A DNA stretch of 64,000 bases, taken from contig NZ_JAMAST010000004.1 in NCBI RefSeq assembly GCF_023336505.1, forward strand, positions 84,966 through 148,965, written 5' to 3'. Numbering within the stretch: the stretch's first letter is position 1; every line of letters begins with the position of its first letter. Source of the DNA: Sporolactobacillus mangiferae (GTDB lineage: Bacteria > Bacillota > Bacilli > Bacillales > Sporolactobacillaceae). The translations under genes and the position numbers were made by a program. This document shows, in pieces, positions 17,540-26,864 of this stretch. Under the pieces are notes generated by a model. It was not told the origin of the DNA. It worked only from the letters and a program-made list of their open reading frames with translations, and made no database searches.

Positions 17540-17619
17540 GAGAACATATGTGTAGTAAATATGGTGGTTTATTTAAGCTTGTGTAAATTCACGCACACGC
17601 ACGTTTACAAAAGTATGGT

Positions 17620-17645
17620 GTCAGCAAGGCGCTGAGGCCTTGCCC
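17620..17645 (-). terminator. hairpin after tuaB, possible attenuator
   Basis: GCAAGGC and GCCTTGC pair around CTCAGC about 65 bases after the tuaB stop. No T run follows, so it may be an RNA-stability or processing hairpin rather than a terminator. Confidence 0.35.
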
Positions 17646-17707
17646 CTCTTACAAAAAATCCATTTTTCCTTCATAATTTCCTGTTCTTGTAAAATATTTT
17701 CTTTACA

Positions 17708-19138
17708 TTAATCATGAAAAGAAACACTTGATTCACGGCCTTTTTTTGCAGCGCGCCATCTGCCAAGCAGGCTGGTCAGCGTGTGAAGCTGAATCAGAAT
17801 CACTAATAAAAGCATGCCCAGATTTACCAGAAACATGAACGGAAAATGCGCCGCGTTTACGATGCCTGCAAGGAGCAGCACCAGTACTACGGCATGATGT
17901 TTCGTAAGTGAGAAGCCCGGCCAGTTTTTTAAAGAGAAGTAGCTTCTGCTCCAGAAAAACAGCACATAGGAGATACCTGTCGCAAGAGCAGCACCAAAAA
18001 CACCGAAACGGGGAACGGCCAGCGCATTGATGAGCACACAGGGAATCAGTGCACAGATGCTGACCGCAATGTTTAAATAACTTTTTCGCGAAAAAACAAT
18101 ACCAAGCGTTGTCGTTTCACTTATGGTATAGAGCACCGGCTGAAGTGCGAGCAGTCCCAGAATCCCTGCTGCAGGGAGATATTGTGCAGAAAGAATCAGC
18201 ATAATCTGATCTTTAAAAAGAAGGACCCCAAGGTAGAGAACTGACATGCACAGAAGTACACCGTCGCTGACCGCCTGAAATGCGTGCATGGAACGTCCTT
18301 CGCTGTGCCAGCGGTAAGCGGTCGGCACCCAGAAATTCGTAAAACTTGTCTGTACAACACCAAGAACGGCAGCGATTTTCAGGGCCGCCTGAAACATACC
18401 TATGTCATAAAAAGAACTCCATGTACGCAGCGCAAGACGACCGGCCGAGTTCAGAAATGTCGATGCAGACGCCGCCACAACAAGCGGCAGTCCAAAGGCC
18501 AGCATACGCCGCATCAATGCGCGATCAAAACGGAATCTGCGCAAAGAAAAACAGGTGCGGTAGCGGATCATCAGAAAAAGATCGCCAAGCATCTGACCGG
18601 CGGCTGTCGAGTAGACGACAGCAAGAAAGTCTCTGCGAATAAAAAGGACAAAAACTAATGTGGCCACCAGAATGACAAACTTAATGAAAATGTTGAAAAA
18701 TGAATAAGTGAACGCTTTTTCTTCCATACGAATCGCGAGCAGAATAAACCGTTCGAAAGTGATAAAAATAAGCGACACGCCAAGCAGGAGCGCCGCACCG
18801 TACTGATCGCGCACACCGAATAGAAGATGCGAAGCCGTCTCCAGGTTCAGGGCAATCAGCGTAAATAAAAAGAAGGCAAACATCAGGGGAAGCATCAGAG
18901 CATGCAGAAAAAGTGACTGCCGATCGCCGACTTCATTAAATTCCCTTGTATACGCCTGATCAATACCTAAATATTGAAAAGTTGAAAGCATTGTCAAAGC
19001 GAGCGCAAACATGCCGGCTTTTCCGTATTCTTCCGGCGAGACAAAATGCGTGGTCACGGGTATGGTAATAAAAGCAATGACCGCCCCTCCGGCAGGTCCA
19101 AGCGAAAAAGCGAGCAATCGTTTAATAAATGCGTTCAT
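17708..19138 (-). CDS. tuaB: TuaB-like polysaccharide flippase (Wzx/MATE-like)
   Basis: A 476-aa membrane protein with about 12-14 predicted spans of the polysaccharide transporter family, which moves lipid-linked repeat units across the membrane. The N-terminus (FSLGPAGGAVIAFITIPVTTHFVSPEEYGKAGMF) and GIDQAYTREF are shared almost block for block with the paralogue at 22535. B. subtilis TuaB has 483 aa. AAAGGGG lies 5 bases before the ATG, overlapping the end of tuaC, so the two are coupled. The C-terminal end is basic. Confidence 0.88.
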   Translation of the reverse strand: MNAFIKRLLAFSLGPAGGAVIAFITIPVTTHFVSPEEYGKAGMFALALTMLSTFQYLGIDQAYTREFNEVGDRQSLFLHALMLPLMFAFFLFTLIALNLETASHLLFGVRDQYGAALLLGVSLIFITFERFILLAIRMEEKAFTYSFFNIFIKFVILVATLVFVLFIRRDFLAVVYSTAAGQMLGDLFLMIRYRTCFSLRRFRFDRALMRRMLAFGLPLVVAASASTFLNSAGRLALRTWSSFYDIGMFQAALKIAAVLGVVQTSFTNFWVPTAYRWHSEGRSMHAFQAVSDGVLLCMSVLYLGVLLFKDQIMLILSAQYLPAAGILGLLALQPVLYTISETTTLGIVFSRKSYLNIAVSICALIPCVLINALAVPRFGVFGAALATGISYVLFFWSRSYFSLKNWPGFSLTKHHAVVLVLLLAGIVNAAHFPFMFLVNLGMLLLVILIQLHTLTSLLGRWRAAKKGRESSVSFHD

Positions 19139-19140
19139 TT

Positions 19141-20370
19141 TTACCCCTTTTCAGCAAAGAGCCGAAGCAGATCTGCATTCAGCTTTTGAATATTAAATCG
19201 TTCCTTAACCGTCCGCCGTGCGTTCTGCGTGATCCGATTCCACTTTTCCGGAGACTGGAGAATGCGTGCCAATAGATCCGCAAGCGCGTCAGCATCCTTT
19301 TCTGCAAAGAGAAATCCGTTCTCTCCATCCTGAATCAGTTCCGGAATACCGCTGTGCACGGTTGAAACAACGATTTTTCTCATCGCCATCGCTTCCATCA
19401 ATTGCACCGGTATTCCTTCCATATCGCCATCACTTGCAGTGACACTCGGAGCGAGCACGACCTGGGCGCTCTTCATCAGATCGATCCATTCATCCTGCGT
19501 CTTCCATCCAACAAGCCGGATCTGTTTCGTAAGCCGCTTCGTTTCAATCTGCTGTTGCAGCTTTTCCCGCAACGGTCCGTCTCCGGCAATTAAATAGCGG
19601 ACGGAATGCCCTTTTTTAATTAGCCGGCCAACTGCTTCTATGCCGTAAGCCAGTCCTTTTTTCTCAACAAGCCGGGCAGCAGAAACAATGATCAGCGGTT
19701 TTGCCGGCTGAGAAGGATGCGCATCAAAGCGCAGCAGATCAATGCCCATATGATGGACAACGATTCTCGATGGATCCGCGCCAAGTTCAATGCAGCGTCT
19801 TTTCCAGAAATCACTGATCGGCAGAATGAAAGAAGGCGAGCGAAACAGATCCTGATAGGCATTGACGCCCTTTTGTTTCACGTAGCGGAGCATATCATAT
19901 CCGTGAAAAGCAGTGAACAGCCTTCCCCTAAGCAGGCCCAGATCAATACACTTTTGTGCCAGCAGCCCATTGGGTCCAAAATGCGCCAAAACCGTTGTTC
20001 GATCCGTCAGGTCAATCTGATTTAATTTGCGAATGAGCAGAATCAGATTCGGCATTTTGAGCAAGTCACGAAATGATATGGTACCGATATAATTTTTCTT
20101 ATAAAAACGTGCAGCCAGATGCGCACAAAAAGCGCGGATGAACACCGCCGCCTTTGCAAAGCGTGTATCTGACTGTCTCGAATCGCCATAATAGACGACT
20201 TGGTTCATCAGCTCATAATTTAAAACATCCGGATGAACTTTTGCATCCGATGCGCTTTTCTTTGCCAGAATGGTCACATCATGCCCTGCATCCATCATTC
20301 CGGTCATTTGATTTAAAATAAACGTTTGCGAAAGTTTCGGAAACTCCCCAACCAAAAAAAGAATTTTCAC
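19141..20370 (-). CDS. tuaC: TuaC-like family 4 glycosyltransferase
   Basis: A 409-aa GT-B glycosyltransferase. Seen: FLVGEFPKLSQTFILNQMTG at the start, LAHFGPNGLLAQKC, the HHMGIDLLRFD turn near 212, IVSAARLVEKKGLAYGIEAVGRL near 228-250, LIAGDGPLREKL, and the donor-site glutamates in SDGDMEGIPVQLMEAMAMRK. It most likely extends the teichuronic acid repeat unit in the cytoplasm. The start is GTG at 20370 with GGTGA 7 bases upstream. It lies 35 bases downstream of tuaD. Confidence 0.87.
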   Translation of the reverse strand: MKILFLVGEFPKLSQTFILNQMTGMMDAGHDVTILAKKSASDAKVHPDVLNYELMNQVVYYGDSRQSDTRFAKAAVFIRAFCAHLAARFYKKNYIGTISFRDLLKMPNLILLIRKLNQIDLTDRTTVLAHFGPNGLLAQKCIDLGLLRGRLFTAFHGYDMLRYVKQKGVNAYQDLFRSPSFILPISDFWKRRCIELGADPSRIVVHHMGIDLLRFDAHPSQPAKPLIIVSAARLVEKKGLAYGIEAVGRLIKKGHSVRYLIAGDGPLREKLQQQIETKRLTKQIRLVGWKTQDEWIDLMKSAQVVLAPSVTASDGDMEGIPVQLMEAMAMRKIVVSTVHSGIPELIQDGENGFLFAEKDADALADLLARILQSPEKWNRITQNARRTVKERFNIQKLNADLLRLFAEKG

Positions 20371-20405
20371 TGAACCGTCACCATTCGTTTAAGACTTGCG
20401 CTGCC

Positions 20406-21725
20406 TTATTTGCTGATTTCGGGGACGACATCCGGCCGGCCGATAGAATAGTATTCCATGCGTGCTGCACGAGCCTGCGGAATGCTGTAGCAATTTCTTC
20501 CGTCAAAGACAATGGCCTGACGCATGAGACGACCATATGTCTTCGGATCCATGCGTTTGATATCCGGCCAGTCCGTAATGATTAATGCACAATCCGCATC
20601 TTTCAAAGCATCAGCCACATTTTCCGTATATTGGGCAGATACATTGATCCACTTTGTCCCCTGATCGGCAGCAATTGGATCATAGCAGACGATCTCTGCT
20701 CCAAGCCTGGCGAGCTCGGGAATCAGTACAAGCGCCGGTGATTCACGTAAATCGTCTGTATTCGGTTTGAAGGCCAGTCCGAGCACGGCCACTTTTTTCC
20801 CGGTCAGCGAGCCGAAACGTCCCAGCATTTTCTCAATCAAAAGCCGTCGCTGATGATTATTGACTTCAATGACGGATTTCAGCAAATTGAAATCATGGTG
20901 GTGGTTGCCGGCCAGCTGCACCAAAGCATTGGTATCCTTAGGGAAACAGGAACCGCCATAACCGATGCCCGCACGCAGGAATGAGCTGCCAATGCGATGA
21001 TCCAGCCCCATCCCTTTTGCCACTTCTTCCACATTTGCCCCTAATTTTTCGCAGAGATTGGCAATTTCATTGATAAAGCTTATTTTAGTCGCCAGAAATG
21101 CATTCGAAGCGTATTTAATCATTTCACTGCTGGCAATATCGGTCTTTATTACCGGAATGCCAAATGGTTTGTTCATGGATTCAAGCACGCTCGCCGTATC
21201 CTTATCTTCCGTACCGATGATGATCCGATCACCATGAAACGTGTCATGAATGGCAGAACCTTCACGAAGAAATTCAGGATTTGAAGCAATGCGGATCGTT
21301 ACGCCGGGATGCAGATGATCAAGCATCAACTGTTTGATACGCAAATTAGTACCGACAGGAACCGTGCTTTTTATGACAATAATAGCCGATCGACGGATAT
21401 GTCCGGCCACATCCAGCGCCGCCTGCTCGATATATTGCAAATCCGCAGAACCATCCGCTCGCTGAGGTGTGCCAACAGCAAGATAAACAACATCCGCATC
21501 AGCAAGTCCGACGCGGTGCTGATCAGTAAAATGCAGCCGTCCTCGCTGCTGGTTGTTCAGCATCATTTCGCTGAGGCCCGGTTCATATATCGTGGGAATG
21601 CCTTGATTCAGCTTGGCAATTTTTTTGGGATCTACATCAATGCATGTAACCGTATGCCCGATTTCGGAAAGTGCGACACCAGTCACCAATCCAACATACC
21701 CTGTGCCTATTACTGCAATGTTCAT
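20406..21725 (-). CDS. tuaD: UDP-glucose 6-dehydrogenase
   Basis: Oxidises UDP-glucose twice with NAD to UDP-glucuronate, the committed precursor of teichuronic acid. The 439-aa protein has MNIAVIGTGYVGLVTG for NAD, AVGTPQ near 84-88, IKSTVPVGT at 118-126, NPEFLREGSAIHDTF at 149-163 and the catalytic cysteine C260 in GIGYGGSCFPKD. AFKPNTDDLRESPAL near the C-terminus is also conserved. The ATG at 21725 follows GAGGGG by 6 bases. It is the first gene of the nine-gene minus-strand operon. In B. subtilis the tua operon is induced by phosphate starvation (PhoP); I could not identify a convincing PhoP box here. Confidence 0.93.
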   Translation of the reverse strand: MNIAVIGTGYVGLVTGVALSEIGHTVTCIDVDPKKIAKLNQGIPTIYEPGLSEMMLNNQQRGRLHFTDQHRVGLADADVVYLAVGTPQRADGSADLQYIEQAALDVAGHIRRSAIIVIKSTVPVGTNLRIKQLMLDHLHPGVTIRIASNPEFLREGSAIHDTFHGDRIIIGTEDKDTASVLESMNKPFGIPVIKTDIASSEMIKYASNAFLATKISFINEIANLCEKLGANVEEVAKGMGLDHRIGSSFLRAGIGYGGSCFPKDTNALVQLAGNHHHDFNLLKSVIEVNNHQRRLLIEKMLGRFGSLTGKKVAVLGLAFKPNTDDLRESPALVLIPELARLGAEIVCYDPIAADQGTKWINVSAQYTENVADALKDADCALIITDWPDIKRMDPKTYGRLMRQAIVFDGRNCYSIPQARAARMEYYSIGRPDVVPEISK

Positions 21726-21794
21726 TGCTGTCCCCTCACATTCTTCCTGTTTATTAAAATATCCTCGGAAGCCTGATTTCATGCATTGGGTTCA

Positions 21795-21826
21795 ATTATA
21801 AAGTGCTTACGTAAAGAAAGTGTTAA
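21795..21826 (-). promoter_or_regulatory. putative promoter of the tua operon
   Basis: TATAAT (21800-21795, minus strand) lies about 70 bases before tuaD. The nearest -35-like hexamer TTAACA (21826-21821) is 20 bases away, too far for a classical sigma-A promoter, so an activator may be needed. GTGTT and AACAC form a small inverted repeat over it. Confidence 0.4.
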
Positions 21827-21916
21827 GAAAACACATGAATTTAGTTAATTTTGATCACGCTGAATGAACAAGCGCTTGTCCTCGTGCTACCTGCTGATCC
21901 CGTCCTGATCTGCGGG

Positions 21917-22207
21917 TTAATCATGGGCAGGATCTTTTTCCTCCAATAATTCACCGTACTTCAGCATTCGAAAATAATAACCAAAGTCGCTGCTCTCTCC
22001 AAACAGATCTGTCCGGCGAAACAGAACGCGGACATCGTCTTCCGGAAGTTCCGTATAGTCAACGATATCCAGATTTCGGATGAGTGAGAACGCATTGACA
22101 GCATCGCGAATGGATGCCGCTTCAACGATCTTTTTCGGCAGTCTTATATTGAATGGTATGCGCCGTCTGCCATCAAATACTTCATAGATCGCATATCGGT
22201 TGCTCAT
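21917..22207 (-). CDS. hypothetical 96-aa protein
   Basis: I do not recognise this protein. It is small and charged without membrane spans or signal peptide. Visible segments are YAIYEVFDGRRRIPFNIRLPKK at the N-terminus, a middle IRDAVNAFSLIRNLDIVDYTELPEDDVRVLFRR and an acidic tail. GGAGG lies 6 bases before the ATG at 22207, and base composition and codon use resemble the neighbours, so it is likely real. It stands between the tua operon and the second flippase unit and reads in the tua direction, about 190 bases upstream of tuaD. Confidence 0.65.
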   Translation of the reverse strand: MSNRYAIYEVFDGRRRIPFNIRLPKKIVEAASIRDAVNAFSLIRNLDIVDYTELPEDDVRVLFRRTDLFGESSDFGYYFRMLKYGELLEEKDPAHD

Positions 22208-22534
22208 AAGCTTCCTCCCGTAAACCTTCTTTTTCCTTATCTTACCCTCAAAATCATGACTTATCGCATCAGGCCTGGCACCGATGCCTTGCTTCAACTA
22301 TACAGGATTATTTAAATGATGAAAGAAACAGGCCCTGTTAAAAAGCAATATTGTGCCTCAGTCATGGCTTGCTCTGTGCCTGATCTGCTGAAACCGGATT
22401 TTCCTCTGGTATTTCAGTTAATCGGAAAAACAGGCCGGGCACGCAGCAGTAAAGTTGACCAATGCCCTGTATGAAAATATCAGCAAATGGAAATCTATAA
22501 AAAAAGATACTTTTTTAGCGAATGAAGGGTGCAG
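22208..22534. promoter_or_regulatory. divergent intergenic region with a plus-strand promoter candidate
   Basis: This gap separates a minus-strand and a plus-strand gene. TTGACC (22455-22460) and TATCAG (22478-22483) are spaced by 17 bases and point at the flippase gene. Nothing else recognisable was seen. Confidence 0.45.
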
Positions 22535-23953
22535 ATGAAGCGACCTGAGAAAACAATGAATGTTTTGTTCAAAAAGCTGGTTGGCTTTTCATTGGGGCCG
22601 ATCATCGGTGCGCTGATTTCCTTTATCACCATTCCGATCACGACCTATTACATTAATCCTGCCGAATACGGAAAAGCAAGTATGTTCCTGCTCTTTCAGA
22701 ACATCGTCGGTACCTTCCTCTTTCTCGGTATCGATCAGGCATATACGCGCGAATACCACGGAACAGCGGACAAAACGCGGCTTCTGCAGAATGCGCTGCT
22801 GCTGCCTCTGCTTCTTGCCTTGCTCGTGTTGCTGATGACTCTGATTTTTCCTGCTCCGCTCGCGCACCTCCTGTTCGGGCATCGAAATGCGGTGATCCCG
22901 ACACGGCTCTTCGGCGTCATGACTGTTTTCATTGTTCTTGAACGCTTTCTGATGCTGTCTGTACGCATGCGCGAAAGAGCATTCGAATATTCACTTCTGG
23001 CAATACTTACCAAGTTTTTCGTTCTGCTTTTTACCGTGGTCTTCATCATTTTCATTAGACGTGATTTCCTGACTGTCGTCTACTCAACAGTATTCGGACA
23101 AATCATCGGCGATTTGTGGCTGTTCTGGCGCTATCGCCGCCTACTGAATCCTAAAGCCTTTCGCGCTGATCGCCGATTGCTGAAAACACTGATTGTCTTC
23201 GGCCTGCCAATCGTTGTAGCGACCTCGCTCTCAAGCCTGCTCGGCGGGCTGGACCGAATCGCTCTGCGGCTTTGGAGCGACTTCAATCAAATCGGCATTT
23301 TCTCAGCAACACTGAAAATTGCCGCCGTACTTTCTGTCTTTCAATCCGGATTTACCGGTTTCTGGGTTCCGATCGCTTATCGCTGGTATGCAGAAGCACG
23401 GCCTGTTTCTTATTTTGAAAGAGTCAGCGAAACCGTTTTACTGGCAATGTCATTGCTGGCAGTCAGCATTTTTATTTTTAAAGAGGCCATTGTCTTTCTG
23501 CTTTCATCCAATTATAACGGGGCACAGTATCTGGTTGGTCTGCTCTGCCTGCAGCCATTAATTTATACGATCAGTGAGACCACATGCCTCGGTATTGTTT
23601 TTTCCAAAAGAAGTTATCTGAACATCTGGGTTGGCCTGTGTGCGCTTACGCCTGCCGTCCTGCTTGACGTCCTGCTTGTTCCTTCTTTTGGTGCTGCCGG
23701 TGCAGCCATTGCTTCCGCGATTGCTTATCTTTTCTTTTTTGCAGCACGCACCTTTTTATCCGCAAAATACTGGACAGCTTTTCCAGTGGGCAGGCATTAC
23801 CTTGTGTTCATGATTCTGCTCGCGGCGGCCTTCATCAATCTGCTTCCTCGAAGCTGGATTTTATTCATCAATCTTATCGTTCTCTTTCTCATACTCGCTG
23901 TGCAGCAGAAAACGATTCGCATGCTGTGGCGGTTTTGGAAAAACGGAAATTAA
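22535..23953 (+). CDS. second TuaB-like polysaccharide flippase
   Basis: A 472-aa, 12-14-span polysaccharide transporter clearly paralogous to tuaB at 17708: both begin with F-K/I-K-x-L-x-x-FSLGP, then ISFITIPITTYYINPAEYGKASMF and LGIDQAYTREY, and both contain SETTxLGIVFSxRSYLNI in the second half. Family role: flipping of lipid-linked glycan units. AAGGG precedes the ATG at 22535; the frame is also open to GTG 22529 and could start at ATG 22556. It is followed after 14 bases by a glycosyltransferase, so the pair is a two-gene unit transcribed away from the tua operon. Confidence 0.88.
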   Translation: MKRPEKTMNVLFKKLVGFSLGPIIGALISFITIPITTYYINPAEYGKASMFLLFQNIVGTFLFLGIDQAYTREYHGTADKTRLLQNALLLPLLLALLVLLMTLIFPAPLAHLLFGHRNAVIPTRLFGVMTVFIVLERFLMLSVRMRERAFEYSLLAILTKFFVLLFTVVFIIFIRRDFLTVVYSTVFGQIIGDLWLFWRYRRLLNPKAFRADRRLLKTLIVFGLPIVVATSLSSLLGGLDRIALRLWSDFNQIGIFSATLKIAAVLSVFQSGFTGFWVPIAYRWYAEARPVSYFERVSETVLLAMSLLAVSIFIFKEAIVFLLSSNYNGAQYLVGLLCLQPLIYTISETTCLGIVFSKRSYLNIWVGLCALTPAVLLDVLLVPSFGAAGAAIASAIAYLFFFAARTFLSAKYWTAFPVGRHYLVFMILLAAAFINLLPRSWILFINLIVLFLILAVQQKTIRMLWRFWKNGN

Positions 23954-23967
23954 CAGGAGGTTCATTT

Positions 23968-25149
23968 ATGAAAATTGCGATTGTCTGTACAGAAAAGCGG
24001 CCGGTTCCGGCTGTTCGCGGCGGGGCAGTGGAGACACTGGTCGATTTGCTCATCAGGGACAACGAACAGCATCCGTATGCCAATCTGGATATTTACTCAA
24101 TCGATGACAGTGAGGCCAAAGCACGCAGCACGCAGTTCCGGCACGCGCATTTTTATTATATGCGCACCACTGATCCGTTCAGACCGGCACGCCGCATGAT
24201 GAATCGCGTATGCCACAAATTCCGGCTGGCTTATTTCTCGGATGTTTTTCTCGTGCGTACCGTCCGTGCACTGAAAAAACATAACTATGACTGGATTATC
24301 GTTGAGAATCGGCCGAAATTTATCAAACGGCTGCGCAGGAAGCTGGGGGAAGAAGCGCGTATCGCGCTCCATCTGCACAATGATGTACTGAATCGGACCT
24401 GCTACGATGCACGCGCCGTTCTTCAGCAATGTGACCGTGTGCTCTCTGTAAGCAAATTCATTCACGCGCGTGTCGTTGAAACAACGGCGGAAGCCAGGCG
24501 AAAGGCCCGCATACTGTACAATCGGATCGACACCGCACTTTTCTCGCCTGAAACAAAAGGACGCACGATCCATCGCATGCGTGAACAGTCTGGCATTCCG
24601 GAAAATCGACCGGTTGTCCTCTACTACGGCAGACTATGCGCAGGAAAGGGTGTACCTAATCTGATCCGCGCCTTTGCTCGTGCCCGTACAGTGAACCCTT
24701 CGTTTTTTCTTGTCCTTATCGGCCGTTTTCCATGCCGAAAAGAGTTGAAACAGATCCGGGCAGCGCTTAAAACCCTGCCTGAACATTCATACACACTGAT
24801 TGATTATTTACCGCATGATGAACTGCCCAAACTTGTTTCCACCGCGGATATCATCGCCCTGCCTTCACTTTGCCATGAAGCATTCGGACTGACCATTGCT
24901 GAGGCCATGGCACTCGGAAAGGCAGTGATTACAACGGACGCAGGGGCAATTCCCGAATTGGTCGAGAACCGTGCCGCTTTAGTTGTCCGAACCGGTCGCC
25001 GCTTCAACGAACGCCTTGCCGATGCCCTGCTCCGCTGTGCCGCGAACCCGAAGTTGCGGGCACGGCTCGGAGCGAAGGCACAGGCAGAAGCACTGCGCCG
25101 TTTTCGAGCAGAGGGATACATGGAAGAGCTGCTCGAAAGATTGAACTGA
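23968..25149 (+). CDS. family 4 glycosyltransferase
   Basis: A 393-aa GT-B enzyme. Seen: an N-terminal glycine-rich loop (RPVPAVRGGAVETLVDLLI), DWIIVENRPKFIKRL, LHLHNDVLN, an SVSKFIHARV acceptor-domain segment, then LYYGRLCAGKGVPNLIRAFARA near 205-228 and HEAFGLTIAEAMALGKAVITT near 305-325 with the donor-binding E-x7-E pair. Acts in the cytoplasm on a lipid-linked or protein glycan acceptor. AGGAGG lies 7 bases before the ATG at 23968. Coupled with the flippase, it suggests a second surface glycan or a decoration of teichuronic acid. Donor and linkage are unknown. Confidence 0.87.
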   Translation: MKIAIVCTEKRPVPAVRGGAVETLVDLLIRDNEQHPYANLDIYSIDDSEAKARSTQFRHAHFYYMRTTDPFRPARRMMNRVCHKFRLAYFSDVFLVRTVRALKKHNYDWIIVENRPKFIKRLRRKLGEEARIALHLHNDVLNRTCYDARAVLQQCDRVLSVSKFIHARVVETTAEARRKARILYNRIDTALFSPETKGRTIHRMREQSGIPENRPVVLYYGRLCAGKGVPNLIRAFARARTVNPSFFLVLIGRFPCRKELKQIRAALKTLPEHSYTLIDYLPHDELPKLVSTADIIALPSLCHEAFGLTIAEAMALGKAVITTDAGAIPELVENRAALVVRTGRRFNERLADALLRCAANPKLRARLGAKAQAEALRRFRAEGYMEELLERLN

Positions 25150-25280
25150 CCGCCAGCACCTTGACGGATCTATTTACAGGCAGAAAAAATCCGAGCCGCA
25201 AGTGAACGGTCCCCCGGATTGGACGGCACAATCCAACGTTCGGGAGTCCTGTCAACGGGGCCCGGATGTTTCGCATTCAT

Positions 25281-26750
25281 TCAGATTCCATAATTCAGGT
25301 TGATAAACTTCACATTAACATAATCGTCAATGCCTTGATGGCCGTTTTCTCTGCCAAAGCCGGAATGCTTGACGCCGCCGAACGGTGTCTGCGTATAAGC
25401 AACGGTATTGCTGTTAACACCAACCATGCCGTACTGCAAACCCTGACTTACTTTGGCGATCCGCTTTAAATCAAGGGTATAGAAGTAGCTGGCCAGCCCG
25501 TAATTCGTATCATTCGCCATCTGGATCACTTCGTCCGTATCCGCGAAGGCAATGACGGGAATAACCGGGCCAAATGTTTCCTGATAGAATATGTCCATTG
25601 CACGAGTCACACCGGTCAACACGGTCGGAGCAAAAAAGTAGCCGTCCGCATAGCTTCCGTCGGTAAGGCGCTGACCGCCGAGCTCAAGCGTCGCGCCTTT
25701 TTTAACAGCATCATTGACCTGCCGCTGTATCTTGCCAATCGCGTCTTCACGGATCAGCGGGCCTGCATCCACGCCATCCGCCAGTCCGTTGCCAACCCTG
25801 ACATTTTTGACTGCGGCAATCAGCTTTTCCGTAAATTCATCGAGTATTGACTCATGAACAAAAATTCGATTTGGCGAGGTGCAGACCTGCCCGTTGTTCC
25901 GGAATTTTGCCGTCACCAGATCGCTGACCACCTTATCTACCGGCGCATCGTCAAAAACAATAAACGGAGCATGTCCGCCAAGTTCAAGCGATACTTTTTT
26001 CAAAGTGTCCGCCGACTGGCCAAACAGTAGTTTGCCGACTGCCGTTGAACCAGTAAATGTAATCTTACGCACGGCATTGCTTGACGTCAGCGTTTTCCCG
26101 ATTGCCGGTGCATCGCCCATAACGAGGTTAACAGTTCCGTCCGGAATACCCGCCTCCTGAAAGATGCTCATTAACGAAGCTGCAGAAAGCGGTGTTTCCG
26201 GCGAAGGCTTAAGAACAACTGAATTTCCTCCTGCAAGCGCCGGAGATATTTTCCGCGTAATCATGGATGAAGGAAAATTCCAGGGAGTGATTGCACCGAC
26301 TACACCAAGCGGCTCTTTTTGAACAAGAAACAAGTGTCCGTTCGGTCCCGGAACCGTTTCTCCGTAAATGCGCCGCATTTCCTCGGCATACCAGCGGACA
26401 CTTTCCGCACCGCCGAGCACCTCGCCCTTCGCCTGAGCGAGCGGTTTGCCCTGTTCCAGAGTCATGATGGCTGCCAGTTCATCTGCTTTCTCAGTGATCA
26501 GATCGGCAGCACGGCGCATGATTTTTGCACGCTCATCGACAGGTACGGATGCCCACACCGGATATGCAGCCTCGGCGGCCGCAATCGCTCTTTCTGTATC
26601 AATCGCACCGCCGCGGGCAACGTGCGCGATCACTTCCCCGGTCGCCGGATTGACTACGTCATCAACTTCTCTGCTGTCGGCATCTACCCACTTCCCGCCA
26701 ATATAGAGCTGTTTGGGTGCGTGCTGTAAGTACAAATCGTATTCTGTCAT
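25281..26750 (-). CDS. gabD: NAD(P)-dependent succinate-semialdehyde dehydrogenase-like aldehyde dehydrogenase
   Basis: A 489-aa aldehyde dehydrogenase: PWNFPSSM near 157-164, ALAGGNSVVLKPSPETP around 171-187, FTGSTAVGK, the general base glutamate E256 in LELGGH, and the catalytic cysteine C290 in NNGQVCTSPNR. The N-terminus (YIGGKWVDADSREVDDVVNPATGEVI) and KPLAQAKGEV are typical of GabD. It oxidises succinate semialdehyde or a similar short semialdehyde to the acid. GAGGTG lies upstream of the ATG at 26750; the open frame to 26843 is extra. The next gene upstream is a 2-hydroxyacid dehydrogenase on the same strand. A GABA aminotransferase gene is not adjacent. Confidence 0.87.
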   Translation of the reverse strand: MTEYDLYLQHAPKQLYIGGKWVDADSREVDDVVNPATGEVIAHVARGGAIDTERAIAAAEAAYPVWASVPVDERAKIMRRAADLITEKADELAAIMTLEQGKPLAQAKGEVLGGAESVRWYAEEMRRIYGETVPGPNGHLFLVQKEPLGVVGAITPWNFPSSMITRKISPALAGGNSVVLKPSPETPLSAASLMSIFQEAGIPDGTVNLVMGDAPAIGKTLTSSNAVRKITFTGSTAVGKLLFGQSADTLKKVSLELGGHAPFIVFDDAPVDKVVSDLVTAKFRNNGQVCTSPNRIFVHESILDEFTEKLIAAVKNVRVGNGLADGVDAGPLIREDAIGKIQRQVNDAVKKGATLELGGQRLTDGSYADGYFFAPTVLTGVTRAMDIFYQETFGPVIPVIAFADTDEVIQMANDTNYGLASYFYTLDLKRIAKVSQGLQYGMVGVNSNTVAYTQTPFGGVKHSGFGRENGHQGIDDYVNVKFINLNYGI

Positions 26751-26864
26751 TCCTTGCTCACCTCGTTTATCTATTGAATCTAGCATACCTGATCTAAGCG
26801 GTGACTGCCACTGAAAAATAGAACCTGTGCGCTTTTGAATCACCGCATCTTTATCGTCATTTGT

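Noticed and set aside
25150..25280. GGATTG/CAATCC inverted repeat as a terminator between the GT4 and aldehyde dehydrogenase genes
   Set aside because: A small stem is present but no T run follows on either strand; evidence too weak to call.
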